Shown piece by piece: positions 1 through 8,392 of a DNA stretch of 20,234 nt. Origin of the DNA: Streptomyces sp. MUM 178J (lineage in GTDB: Bacteria; Actinomycetota; Actinomycetes; Streptomycetales; Streptomycetaceae); NCBI RefSeq assembly GCF_022414575.1, contig NZ_JADWYQ010000071.1, positions 1 to 20,234 of the forward strand. Reading direction: 5' to 3'. The stretch's first letter is position 1. Each line of letters opens with the position of its first letter. Under the pieces are notes generated by a model. The model was given only the letters and a program-made list of their open reading frames with translations, searched no databases and was not told the DNA's origin. Made by a program: the position numbers and the translations under genes.

Positions 1-1
1 G

Positions 2-67
2 ACCGCCGACGACATCCTCGACACACTCGCCGCATACTGCACACGAATTAACGACTCAGGACACTAG
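2..67 (+). pseudogene. C-terminal end of a transposase, probably IS630 family (cut by window start)
   Basis: An open frame runs in from the left edge and stops at TAG 65-67, giving 21 residues that end in AAYCTRINDSGH. A closing segment of the type T-A-D-x-I-L-x-x-L-x-x-Y-C-x-R-I-N-D-S-G-H is what I recall from actinobacterial IS630-type DDE transposases, which is the only basis for the call. If right, an insertion sequence borders the restriction operon on its left side. Whether the rest of the gene is intact cannot be seen. The 235 bases from here to hsdR hold no gene I can support. Confidence 0.45.
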
Positions 68-287
68 GCGCTGCCCCAGAGGGCCGGATCGGAGCACCTG
101 CCGGCACTTGTGGCCACCCCCGTGATGCTGTCCCGTGCTGGAATTGCGAACGCACACGAACCTTTGAGGGTGGGCGGTTGTGGGGCCGTCGATCTTGTCG
201 TGATCGATTCATTTGCTAGAGCGGAGCGCTTGGTTGGACATACGCTGAGAGGTCTTGTCACAGGTGAGGGCCGGATGTGGCCCGGTC

Positions 288-293
288 GAGGAG
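288..293 (+). promoter_or_regulatory. Ribosome binding site deciding the hsdR start
   Basis: GAGGAG lies 9 nt before the ATG at 303. The longer reading from TTG at 255 has no comparable Shine-Dalgarno sequence, so ATG 303 is preferred. Confidence 0.6.
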
Positions 294-302
294 CGGCAGC
301 GT

Positions 303-3300
303 ATGAGCGGGCAGGCACGGCGTCGTGAGCAAGTCCCGGAGCAGCTGAAGGCAGCGGCTCGGAAGTCGCCCAACTTCGGGCGGCTTTACGCGATGCAGCC
401 CCTGTTGGCTATCTACGGCGCGCAGGCCGAGCAGTCCGTCTTCACTAACCCGAATGTCTCGTACGTCGCCTCTGGCCAGTTCGGCGAGTTGCTCGCCGCG
501 GAGCTGGTGCAGCGGGCCGGGGTGCGCATCGAGGGAACCCGGCAGATCGACCGGCTGGCCGGACTCCAGCGCGCCGGCCTGCTCCCCGGCCGCACCAGAG
601 ATGCCTTCGATACGCTCCGCCGTGGGCGCAACGACGCCGCGCACAACCACCTCTTCGACACCAGCAAGGCTCTCAAGGCTGTCGAACTGTGCTTCCAACT
701 CGGCCAGTTCTTCTCCCGCGCGATCGACAACGTACGAGAGATCGCCGCGTTCGTGCCGCCCCAGCTGCCGAGCGAGGTGCCGGGCGGATCTGCTGAGCTG
801 GCCGAGCTTCGCGAGGCACTCAGCCACTACCAGCGCACCCTCGCCGAGTCTCAAACCCGCCTCAGCCAGGTCGGTGACCGGCTGGAGGCTGAGCGACGTG
901 GCCGGGAGGAGGCCGAGCGGCTGACCGAGGCGGCTGAACGGGCCCGTGCCGAGTCCGAGGCGGAGGTAGCCCGACACCGGGACGAAATTGAGCGGCTCCG
1001 GCGCGCCTATCAGGACCGTTACGACCAGGCGCGCCTCAAGCCCCGGCCGGTCACCGTCAATGCCCGTGAGGCGATCGTCGAGCGCGCTCAGAAGCCCGAG
1101 CCGCTCAACGAGGTGCAGGCCCGCGTCCGCATCGACGAGATGCTCACCCAGGCGGGCTGGACGGTCCAGAACCACGGCGACCTCAACCCGCTCGCCTCGC
1201 AGGGCGTCGCGGTCCGCGAGTTCAGCCTGGCCACCGGTCGCGCAGACTATGTCCTCTACGTCGACGGCATGATCGTCGGCGTCATCGAGGCCAAGCGCGA
1301 GGGCACCGCCCTGGCCGGCGCCCTCGCGCAGAACGAGCGGTACGCGGGCGGCGTTCTCAAGGAACACTCCATGGCGGTCTGGCGTGAGCAGGAACCGTTC
1401 GCCTTCCGCTACGCCACCACCGGCGCCGAGACGTTCTTCCTCAACCGCCTCGACCCGCACGCCCGCTCCCGCCCGGTCTTCGCCTTCCACCGCCCGGAGT
1501 CCTTCGCGGCCTGTATGAAGCGCGCCACCGAGCACCCGGACACCCCCACCTTCCGGGCCGCCCTGCGCACCGCGCTGCCGGTGTTGGAGTCGCACGACCT
1601 GCGTACCGCGCAGGAAGAGGCGGTCGTCGGCCTGGAGAGTTCACTCGCCCAGGACAAGCCGCGCGCGCTGATCCAGATGGCCACCGGCGCAGGCAAGACC
1701 TACACCGCGGTCACCGAGTCGTACCGGCTGCTCAAGCACGCGCGTGCGCGCCGCATCCTCTTCCTCGTCGACCGCAACAACCTCGGCCGCCAGGCCAAGG
1801 CCGAGTTCGACCGCTACAAGACGCCGGACGAGAACCGCAAGTTCACCGACCTCTACAACGTCGACTCGCTCGGCCGGTCCGGTCTCCAGGAGACGTCCTC
1901 CGTCGTCGTCTCCACCATCCAGCGCATGTACGCGCTCCTCAAGGGTGAGCCGCTGGAGGACACCACCGAGGCAGAGGACCGCGAGGACTCCTCCACCCTC
2001 GACGAGAACTACATGACCGACCGCCCGGTCACCGTCGAGTACAACCCGGCCGTCCCCATCGAGTCCTTCGACTTGATCGTCATCGACGAGTGCCACCGCT
2101 CCATCTACGGGCTGTGGCGCGGCGTCCTGGACTACTTCGACGCCCACCTGGTCGGCCTCACCGCCACCCCGACCCGGCAGACCAAGGGCTTCTTCGACGG
2201 CAACACGGTCTCCGAGTACACCTACGAACAGGCCGTCGCCGACGGCGTCAACGTCGACTTCGACGTGGTCACCATGGACTCCTCGATACGGGAGGACGGC
2301 GGCGCGAAGATCGACAAGGGGACGACGGTCCGTATCCGCGACCGCAAGACCCGCGCCCAGCGTTACGAAGAGCTGGACGAGGACTTCACGTATACGGTCG
2401 GCCAGATCGGCCGCACGGTGATCGCCGAGGACGAGATCCGGGCCGTCCTCACCGCGTACAAGAACAACTGGCGGCGCTGGTTCCCGGGCCGGACCGAACT
2501 GCCCAAGACGCTGGTCTTCGCGGCGAGCGACGACCATGCGGACGAGGTGTTGAAGCAGGTCAAGGAGGTCTTCGGGCGCGGAGACGCCTTTGCCAAGAAG
2601 ATCACCTATCGTTCCCGGGACAAGGGTGACGACCCCGAGCAGCTCGTCAACGACCTGCGGAACTCGCCGTTGCTGCGGGTCGCCGTCACGGTCGACATGA
2701 TCGCTACGGGTACGGACGTCAAGGCCCTGGAATGCGTGATCTTCCTGCGGGCCGTTCGTAGCCCCGTCCTCTTCGAGCAGATGAAGGGACGCGGCGCTCG
2801 CACGATCGATGCTGACGACCTGAAGGCGGTCACCCCGGACCCGGCCGCCGACCTCGCCAAGGACCGTTTCGTCCTGGTTGATGCGGTGGGCGTCACTGCC
2901 TCGCCGCTGGTCGACACCCGCCCGATGCTGCAGCCGGACGGCGGCAGTCTCAGCCTGACCAAGCTGATGGACAAGGCGGGCAGCCGCTCGCTGACGGCCG
3001 AACAGGCCGAGACGCTCGCGCGCCGGCTGGCCCGGCTTGACCGTAAACTCACCAAGGAGGAGCGGGAGCGGATCGAGCAGGTATCGGGCGGGGTGCCACT
3101 GACCGACATGGTCCGGAAGATCACCAATGCGGTGGACGTCGACACCCAGGACCGGGCGTACCGGGAAGGCGGCGCGGACCACGCACGGCGGCTGGTACAC
3201 GACTCGGTCGAAACTCTGACCACTCACCCGGAACTGCGGAAGCTGATCATCGGCATCAAGCAGCAGCACGACCTCACGTACGACGCGACGACCGAGGTCA

Positions 3301-3905
3301 CACTGAAGGTGAACGAGGTCCCGAGGGAGGAGCGGGCGGCGAAGGAGCTGGCGGAATGGCGCCAGCTCCTGGACAGCCGTAAGCGCGACGAGGCGGCGGC
3401 GGAGGCGATCGCCCTCCAGGTGATCCTCGGCAGTGGCTCCCGGGTCCGGCCTCGGGAGGCACGGGCCCACCTGAAGGAACTGATGGCGGCCATCAAGGCT
3501 ACCCGCCGGAACTGGACCCCGAAGGTCATCTGGGACCACTACGCGCTGGTCGGCGAGGCGGCCGAGTCGCTGTCGAAGACGGCCGGCCTGGGCGACCTGA
3601 TGAATCTCGTCCGCTACACGCTCGGCGCGGACGACCAGCTGCGCCCGTACCGTACGGTGGTCGAGGAGCGCTTCGAAGGCTGGCTGCTGCGGCAGAACCA
3701 GGCGGGTGCGGAATTCACCGACGAACAGCTGTGGTGGCTGCGCCGAATCAAGGACGCGATCGTGGTCGACCTGGGCATGGAACGCGAGGACTTCGGCCAC
3801 ATGCCGTTCTCTGAAAAGGGTGGTGGCCCGGGCTTCGCGAACGCCTTCGGTGGCAGGAATCAGGCGCTGGAACTTTTGGACGAGCTGAATCGGGAATTGG
3901 CTTGA
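303..3905 (+). CDS. hsdR: Type I restriction enzyme R subunit (EcoEI-like HsdR) with N-terminal HEPN-like DUF4145 domain
   Basis: The restriction and translocation subunit of a type I R-M complex: it hydrolyses ATP to pull unmodified DNA and then cleaves it. About 1200 residues. Residues ~15-150 resemble a DUF4145/HEPN-type domain and carry R109-N-D-A-A-H114. A charged coiled coil follows (~163-250). The nuclease domain has G-R-A-D315-Y and V-I-E329-A-K331, the PD-(D/E)XK pattern. The SF2 motor has Walker A G-A-G-K465-T, the D595-E-C-H box, L-T-A-T-P-T and Q-M-K-G-R-G. The C-terminal third fits the EcoEI-type R-protein tail. The start is ATG 303, chosen by the GAGGAG site. The stop TGA 3903-3905 overlaps the hsdS start, so the genes are probably translationally coupled. 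No frameshift or lost motif was seen; it should be active. Confidence 0.95.
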   Translation: MSGQARRREQVPEQLKAAARKSPNFGRLYAMQPLLAIYGAQAEQSVFTNPNVSYVASGQFGELLAAELVQRAGVRIEGTRQIDRLAGLQRAGLLPGRTRDAFDTLRRGRNDAAHNHLFDTSKALKAVELCFQLGQFFSRAIDNVREIAAFVPPQLPSEVPGGSAELAELREALSHYQRTLAESQTRLSQVGDRLEAERRGREEAERLTEAAERARAESEAEVARHRDEIERLRRAYQDRYDQARLKPRPVTVNAREAIVERAQKPEPLNEVQARVRIDEMLTQAGWTVQNHGDLNPLASQGVAVREFSLATGRADYVLYVDGMIVGVIEAKREGTALAGALAQNERYAGGVLKEHSMAVWREQEPFAFRYATTGAETFFLNRLDPHARSRPVFAFHRPESFAACMKRATEHPDTPTFRAALRTALPVLESHDLRTAQEEAVVGLESSLAQDKPRALIQMATGAGKTYTAVTESYRLLKHARARRILFLVDRNNLGRQAKAEFDRYKTPDENRKFTDLYNVDSLGRSGLQETSSVVVSTIQRMYALLKGEPLEDTTEAEDREDSSTLDENYMTDRPVTVEYNPAVPIESFDLIVIDECHRSIYGLWRGVLDYFDAHLVGLTATPTRQTKGFFDGNTVSEYTYEQAVADGVNVDFDVVTMDSSIREDGGAKIDKGTTVRIRDRKTRAQRYEELDEDFTYTVGQIGRTVIAEDEIRAVLTAYKNNWRRWFPGRTELPKTLVFAASDDHADEVLKQVKEVFGRGDAFAKKITYRSRDKGDDPEQLVNDLRNSPLLRVAVTVDMIATGTDVKALECVIFLRAVRSPVLFEQMKGRGARTIDADDLKAVTPDPAADLAKDRFVLVDAVGVTASPLVDTRPMLQPDGGSLSLTKLMDKAGSRSLTAEQAETLARRLARLDRKLTKEERERIEQVSGGVPLTDMVRKITNAVDVDTQDRAYREGGADHARRLVHDSVETLTTHPELRKLIIGIKQQHDLTYDATTEVTLKVNEVPREERAAKELAEWRQLLDSRKRDEAAAEAIALQVILGSGSRVRPREARAHLKELMAAIKATRRNWTPKVIWDHYALVGEAAESLSKTAGLGDLMNLVRYTLGADDQLRPYRTVVEERFEGWLLRQNQAGAEFTDEQLWWLRRIKDAIVVDLGMEREDFGHMPFSEKGGGPGFANAFGGRNQALELLDELNRELA

Positions 3906-5425
3906 GTGAGGGTATGGGTGGGTTGCCGGAGGGGTGGGCGAGCACCACTCTGGACCAGGTCTGCGATGTCAATGGGGGAATCCAGAAGCAGGCGAAGCGG
4001 CGGCCGGTCGAGAACAAGTTCCCATTCCTGCGTGTGGCGAATGTTGGGCGCGGCACACTGGATCTTGCCGAGGTTCATGAGGTTGAACTGTTCAAAGGGG
4101 AGATCGACCGATTTCGGCTGAAGGTCGGCGACTTGCTGGTCGTAGAGGGGAACGGTAGCCCTGATCAGATCGGGCGTGCGGCGACCTGGAAAGGTTCCAT
4201 CTCTGATGCTGTGCATCAGAACCACCTGATCAGAGTTCGCCCTACGGCGGCTGTCAATGCCAAGTTCCTGGAACTCCTCTGGAACTCTCCTCTGGTCAAA
4301 ACGCAGCTGATGGATGTTGCCCAGTCATCGAGCGGCCTGTACACATTGAGTACGGCAAAACTCAAGCGGGTCCAGCTGGACCTGCCGCCGCTTGCCGAAC
4401 AGCACCGCATCGTCGAGGCCCTCGAAGAGCAGCTCTCCCGGCTCGACGCGGCTGAGCGAGTACTCCGGGTGAATCATGCACGAATTCGTGCTCTGGCCGC
4501 CCGTGTGACGAACTTTGCTACCGCTAGGGCTGTTCCGGCGGATCAGCCCACCGCACCCCTTCCGCGCGAGGCAGACGCAATCGACCGGAACCTGCCGAGG
4601 ATTCCATCCAGCTGGTCCTGGGGGCGGCTCGGCGATATCGCCGAGGTCGTGGGTGGTGTCACCAAGGACAAGAAGAAGCAGCTTGATCCCGACCTCATCG
4701 AAGTCCCCTATCTTCGGGTCGCGAACGTGCAACGCGGATGGCTCGACCTCAGCCGTGTAGAGACAATTCGAGTCCCGGAGAAGAAGGCTGAGGACTTGCG
4801 TCTCGAAACCGGAGACGTGCTGATGAACGAAGGTGGCGACCGCGACAAACTGGGCCGCGGCTGGGTTTGGCGGGGCGAAGTCAAGGATGCCATCCATCAG
4901 AATCATGTATTCCGGGCGAGGATTCACGAGGAGGTTATTCTGCCGGAACTCCTTGCCTACCACGCGAACAGTTCGGCGCGATGGTTTGAAGCGAATGGGA
5001 AGCAGACGACCAACCTTGCTTCGATCAGCCTGAAGAAAATCAGAAATCTGCCAGTTCCCATTCCTCCTGCGGGTGAGCAGCCGGAGATTCTGCAGCAGAG
5101 TGGCGAGCGGCTAGACGGCCTTGCGCGTGTTGGAGCCGCCGTCGAGGTTGGGCTCAAGCGAGCTGCGACGTTGCGCTCGGCGCTGCTGAGGAAGGCGCTG
5201 ACCGGCAACTTGATCCCGCAGGACCCCGCCGACGAGCCCGCCGCTAGCCTCCTCGCCCGCATCGCCGCCGAGCGCGAGGCCGCCATGCTCGCCCGCAAAG
5301 CGGCCAAGAGGGCTGCTCGCCCGCGTAAGGCGACCGCTGCCGCTGCCGCCGCGGCGGCGAAGGCTGCCCCCGCTCCAACCCCCGCCCCCTCCGCCTCCGT
5401 TCAGCAGGAGTTGTTCGACCAGTGA
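3902..5425 (+). CDS. hsdS: Type I restriction-modification specificity subunit HsdS
   Basis: HsdS recognises the bipartite target and guides both methylation and restriction. About 507 residues. There are two target-recognition halves, each ending in a conserved helical spacer: L-P-P-L-A-E-Q-H-R-I-V near residue 165 and I-P-P-A-G-E-Q-P-E-I in the second half. The two recognition domains resemble each other: R-V-A-N-V-x-R-G-x-L-D-L and D-A-x-H-Q-N-H occur in both. The C-terminus is a low-complexity Ala/Lys/Pro tail of ~60 residues ending QQELFDQ. The TTG start at 3902 overlaps the hsdR stop; ATG 3914 is an in-frame alternative, and neither has a strong ribosome site. The stop overlaps the hsdM GTG. 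Base composition is less GC-rich than the flanking hsd genes, as is common for rapidly exchanged specificity genes. Confidence 0.92.
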   Translation: MSEGMGGLPEGWASTTLDQVCDVNGGIQKQAKRRPVENKFPFLRVANVGRGTLDLAEVHEVELFKGEIDRFRLKVGDLLVVEGNGSPDQIGRAATWKGSISDAVHQNHLIRVRPTAAVNAKFLELLWNSPLVKTQLMDVAQSSSGLYTLSTAKLKRVQLDLPPLAEQHRIVEALEEQLSRLDAAERVLRVNHARIRALAARVTNFATARAVPADQPTAPLPREADAIDRNLPRIPSSWSWGRLGDIAEVVGGVTKDKKKQLDPDLIEVPYLRVANVQRGWLDLSRVETIRVPEKKAEDLRLETGDVLMNEGGDRDKLGRGWVWRGEVKDAIHQNHVFRARIHEEVILPELLAYHANSSARWFEANGKQTTNLASISLKKIRNLPVPIPPAGEQPEILQQSGERLDGLARVGAAVEVGLKRAATLRSALLRKALTGNLIPQDPADEPAASLLARIAAEREAAMLARKAAKRAARPRKATAAAAAAAAKAAPAPTPAPSASVQQELFDQ

Positions 5426-7065
5426 CCGCGCTCGCATCCGATACCGCCTCCGAGACCACCGCGGACGACGCTGCCATGCCTTCCGCCGAAGGCGTCCCCC
5501 TCACCGAGACGCCGAAGTCCAAGAAGGCTGCCGCGCAGACCAACACGCTGGTCGCGAAGCTCTGGAACTACTGCAACGTCCTTCGTGACAACGGCATGTC
5601 CACCATCGAGTACGTTGAGCAGCTCTCATACCTGCTCTTCCTGAAGATGGTCGACGAGATCGAGAACGACGAGTGGGGTGGCCGCGACCTCAGCGACCTT
5701 GTGCCCGCTGACTACAACTGGAAGTCGCTGGTCAGCAAGCGCGGTCCCGAGCTCGAAGCGCACTACCGCGCCATCCTGGAGCACTTGGGCCGCAAGCCCC
5801 ACACCACCATCGGCACGATCTTCGCCGACGCGCAGAACCGGATCACCAAGCCCGCCCTGCTCGAAAAGCTGGTCGTCGAGCTGATCGGCCGCGAGGAGTG
5901 GACCGTCACCGGGACCGACCTCAAGGGCGACGCCTATGAGGGCCTGCTCGCCAAGGGCGCCTCAGACACCAAGACCGGCGCCGGCCAGTACTTCACGCCG
6001 CGCGCGCTCATCGACGCCATGGTGGACGTTGCCCGGCCGGGCCCGGACGACACCATCACCGACCCCGCCTGCGGCACTGGCGGCTTCCTGATCGCGGCCC
6101 ACGCGTACGTCACCCGGCACCACGTCCGGGACATGGATATCGACGCCCGTAAGGCGTACGACAGTGGGTCCAAGATCTGGGGCAACGAGCTGGTCACCGG
6201 CACCGCCCGCCTTGCCGCCATGAATATGTTGCTGCACGGTATCGGTAAGAGTGACGGCCCGAGCCTGATCGACGTCGGTGACGCGCTCGCCGAGAAGCCG
6301 AGCGGGCGGCACGCCTCCCTCGTTCTCGCCAACCCGCCCTTCGGCCGGAAGTCCGCGATCACTGTGATCGGCCAGGACGGCGAGGTAGAGAAGGAGGACG
6401 TGCAGTACGACCGTGACGACTTCACGGCCACCACGACCAACAAGCAGCTCAACTTCCTTCAGCACATCATGTCGTTGACGGCAGTCAACGGTCGGGCCGC
6501 CGTGGTCCTCCCGGACAATGTCCTCTTCGAGGGGGGTGCGGGTGAGAAGGTGCGCCGCAAGCTCCTCGACGAGTTCGACCTGCACACGATCCTGCGCCTG
6601 CCCACCGGCATCTTCTACGCGGGCGGTGTCAAGGCCAACGTCCTGTTTTTCGACAAGAAGCCCCCGCGCGCCGACGGTAAACCGCACACCACCGTCACCT
6701 GGGTCTACGACTTCCGCACGGGCCAGCACTTCACCATGAAGCAGCGCCCGCTGACCCGGGCCCACCTGGACGACTTCGTTGCCCGGTACAAGGCAGGTGA
6801 GCCGCTGACCGCCCGCGTCGCGGACGAGGACGAGAGCGGCTGCTGGAAGCCGTACGCGTACGAGGACTTGATCGGGCGCGACAAGGTCAACCTCGACATC
6901 ACGTGGATGAAGGACCCGGCCTTGGAGGACGCGGACAGCGATCTGGAGCCGGAGGTCGTCGCCGAGGAGATCGTGCGCGATCTTCAGTCCGCCCTGGCCG
7001 AGTTCACGGCCATTGCGAAGTCCTTGGGCGCGGATGTTGATGTACCGGAGGCCGAAGAGGTTTGA
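5422..7065 (+). CDS. hsdM: Type I restriction-modification DNA methyltransferase subunit HsdM (N6-adenine)
   Basis: HsdM transfers a methyl group from S-adenosylmethionine to adenine N6 in the HsdS target and is needed for both host protection and restriction. 547 residues. After an acidic leader, the HsdM N-terminal helical domain (~35-170) contains Y-V-E-Q-L-S-Y-L-L-F-L-K-M. The N6-methyltransferase domain follows: G-Q-Y-F-T-P-R, SAM-binding motif I D214-P-A-C-G-T-G-G and catalytic motif IV N304-P-P-F. GTG 5422 overlaps the hsdS TGA by GTGA, with AGGAG at 5406-5410 inside the hsdS end as likely ribosome site. The R-S-M gene order is less usual than R-M-S or M-S-R. All key motifs are intact. 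Confidence 0.95.
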   Translation: MTALASDTASETTADDAAMPSAEGVPLTETPKSKKAAAQTNTLVAKLWNYCNVLRDNGMSTIEYVEQLSYLLFLKMVDEIENDEWGGRDLSDLVPADYNWKSLVSKRGPELEAHYRAILEHLGRKPHTTIGTIFADAQNRITKPALLEKLVVELIGREEWTVTGTDLKGDAYEGLLAKGASDTKTGAGQYFTPRALIDAMVDVARPGPDDTITDPACGTGGFLIAAHAYVTRHHVRDMDIDARKAYDSGSKIWGNELVTGTARLAAMNMLLHGIGKSDGPSLIDVGDALAEKPSGRHASLVLANPPFGRKSAITVIGQDGEVEKEDVQYDRDDFTATTTNKQLNFLQHIMSLTAVNGRAAVVLPDNVLFEGGAGEKVRRKLLDEFDLHTILRLPTGIFYAGGVKANVLFFDKKPPRADGKPHTTVTWVYDFRTGQHFTMKQRPLTRAHLDDFVARYKAGEPLTARVADEDESGCWKPYAYEDLIGRDKVNLDITWMKDPALEDADSDLEPEVVAEEIVRDLQSALAEFTAIAKSLGADVDVPEAEEV

Positions 7066-7096
7066 CGATGGCCGGAAGGCTGGCGTCACCGCGCTG

Positions 7097-7129
7097 GAGG
7101 GCCGCAATGCCTAGTGCCTTGCGGCCCTC
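7097..7129 (+). terminator. Hairpin terminator of the hsd operon
   Basis: A perfect 11-bp stem GAGGGCCGCAA / TTGCGGCCCTC with an 11-nt loop begins 32 nt after the hsdM stop. No clear U-run follows (CGGCTTTCTC), which is normal for high-GC actinobacteria. It ends the hsdRSM transcript and separates it from the HEPN gene. Confidence 0.75.
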
Positions 7130-7581
7130 GGCTTTCTCGCGCGGTTACTGTCGGCATTCCCCATCAGAGGTGGAGATGCCGAAGTCCCTGCGATGCACTG
7201 GCTCGATGATGGAGCATTCGCCACAGCCACAATGGCGGACATCTCTGGGCCGACCCAGCCACCTCTTTTGGGGCAGCGTCGACGGCGAAGCCTCCTACGT
7301 CGTCTCCGGCTCTGGTAGTGGCCTGGCCTCTGGGCTGATCGCCCAGAACGCTGAGCCGTGCCTCGACGCGAGCCAGCCGACCCCGTACGTTATCGCGGAG
7401 CGCTCCAGAAGACTGCTGTAAGGGAGTGAAGGGTCGGATCCGGAGCTGAACCGATCGGATCGAGCCACAAACTGAGGGTGATCCGAAAAGTCGCTTGACC
7501 GACCTCTGTGCAGTACAGGGAACATCAGGAGTCAACGTTCCGGAGTTCTCCGTTCTCCCTACGCGCCGTACAGAGGTATGC
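7130..7581. other. Gap between hsdM and the HEPN gene, no supported gene
   Basis: About 450 bases with no convincing gene. A plus-strand frame from 7115 to the stop at 7316-7318 contains the protein-like stretch AMHWLDDGAFATATMADISG but has no proper start and turns Arg-rich. It could be a decayed gene end. The 3' part leads to the HEPN gene ribosome site GAGG at 7573-7576. No repeats or strong hairpins were noticed past 7129. Confidence 0.4.
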
Positions 7582-8328
7582 ATGGCCATCGCGCACCCCC
7601 AGACCCATCAGTTCGAATCGTTCGTCACGAACTTGTCGTACGCACGCAAGATGGTGCGAGCCGGGCAGGCGCTGGAGGTGCTCAGCCCCAAGGGTATCGA
7701 CACCGCCGATTTCTACCGAGCCGCCTGGGTGCAGTCCATCGCCGCCCTCGAACACTGGGTACAGGAGGAGGTGTTGCGCCGGGTCGCCGAGGAAGCTGCC
7801 AAGGACGATCCGGACATGCCGCGTAAGCTCCGTGACTACCCGTTGCCGCTCTACTGCCTGGAGAGGGTGCAGCGGGGCGAATCGACCACCTCTGAGGTGG
7901 TCGCAGAGAGGGTGCGCCAGGACATCGCCCGGCAGACTTTGCAGAACCCGGACGCCATTGCGAAGGTGATGGCGCTCGTCACCGATGTCAAGGTGTGGCG
8001 GGAGGCGGCGAAGTGGGTCAACCGGTGGAGCCAGTATCGCACTTCATACGATGAGAAGCGGCTGCGCGGTAAGTACATCCTGCTGCTCCGCCGCCGAAAC
8101 CAGATTGCACACGACGCGGACCTGATCGACGGCGACCTCAAGCAGCGCCGCCCAATCGGCGAGGCTGATGTCACGGACGCGCTGAACTGGATCGAGCGGA
8201 TCGCGCTCGCGCTCGCGTACGCACTGGAGGGAGAGACTTCCAACCCCTCTGGGCTTCCAGCTCCAGATCCGACTTCGGCGGAGGCTTCGGAAGCGGCGGG
8301 TGGAGATCAGCTGCACAAGACTGAGTGA
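7582..8328 (+). CDS. HEPN-domain protein with R-x4-H motif (RiboL-PSP-HEPN-like), candidate ribonuclease toxin
   Basis: 248 residues, mostly helical. The diagnostic part is R172-N-Q-I-A-H177 after a basic helix, followed by D-A-D, which fits the R-x4-6-H active site of HEPN ribonucleases; the arrangement recalls the RiboL-PSP-HEPN family. Such proteins act as RNA-cleaving toxins or effectors in abortive-infection and toxin systems, but some HEPN proteins are inactive partners. The start is ATG 7582, chosen because GAGG lies 5 nt upstream; a longer reading to 7495 has no ribosome site. The C-terminal ~25 residues are Ser/Pro/Ala-rich and probably disordered. The next gene starts 63 nt downstream on the same strand and may be its partner. 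I infer a defence role from context; the precise function is unknown. Confidence 0.7.
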   Translation: MAIAHPQTHQFESFVTNLSYARKMVRAGQALEVLSPKGIDTADFYRAAWVQSIAALEHWVQEEVLRRVAEEAAKDDPDMPRKLRDYPLPLYCLERVQRGESTTSEVVAERVRQDIARQTLQNPDAIAKVMALVTDVKVWREAAKWVNRWSQYRTSYDEKRLRGKYILLLRRRNQIAHDADLIDGDLKQRRPIGEADVTDALNWIERIALALAYALEGETSNPSGLPAPDPTSAEASEAAGGDQLHKTE

Positions 8329-8379
8329 TCGTTGTTGAGCCCTGCGAACTCGTCCTAGGGCTCTGTCAGTCCTCTGGTT

Positions 8380-8392
8380 TAGCCTTCGGCCA
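8380..8392 (+). promoter_or_regulatory. Possible leaderless promoter of the nuclease-domain gene
   Basis: TAGCCT (8380-8385, pattern TAnnnT) lies 6 nt before ATG 8392, and there is no Shine-Dalgarno sequence upstream of that ATG. This would place the RNA start at or next to the A of the start codon. No good -35 box is visible, so this is weak. Confidence 0.3.

Noticed and set aside
255..302. Earlier TTG start for hsdR
   Set aside because: No ribosome site; GAGGAG fits ATG 303.
1641..3800. Long minus-strand frame opposite hsdR
   Set aside because: Shadow frame; hsdR motifs on the plus strand explain the openness.
7062..7421. A plus-strand frame overlapping the hsdM stop, ~119 residues
   Set aside because: It contains the hsd terminator hairpin, has an unnatural composition and no ribosome site.
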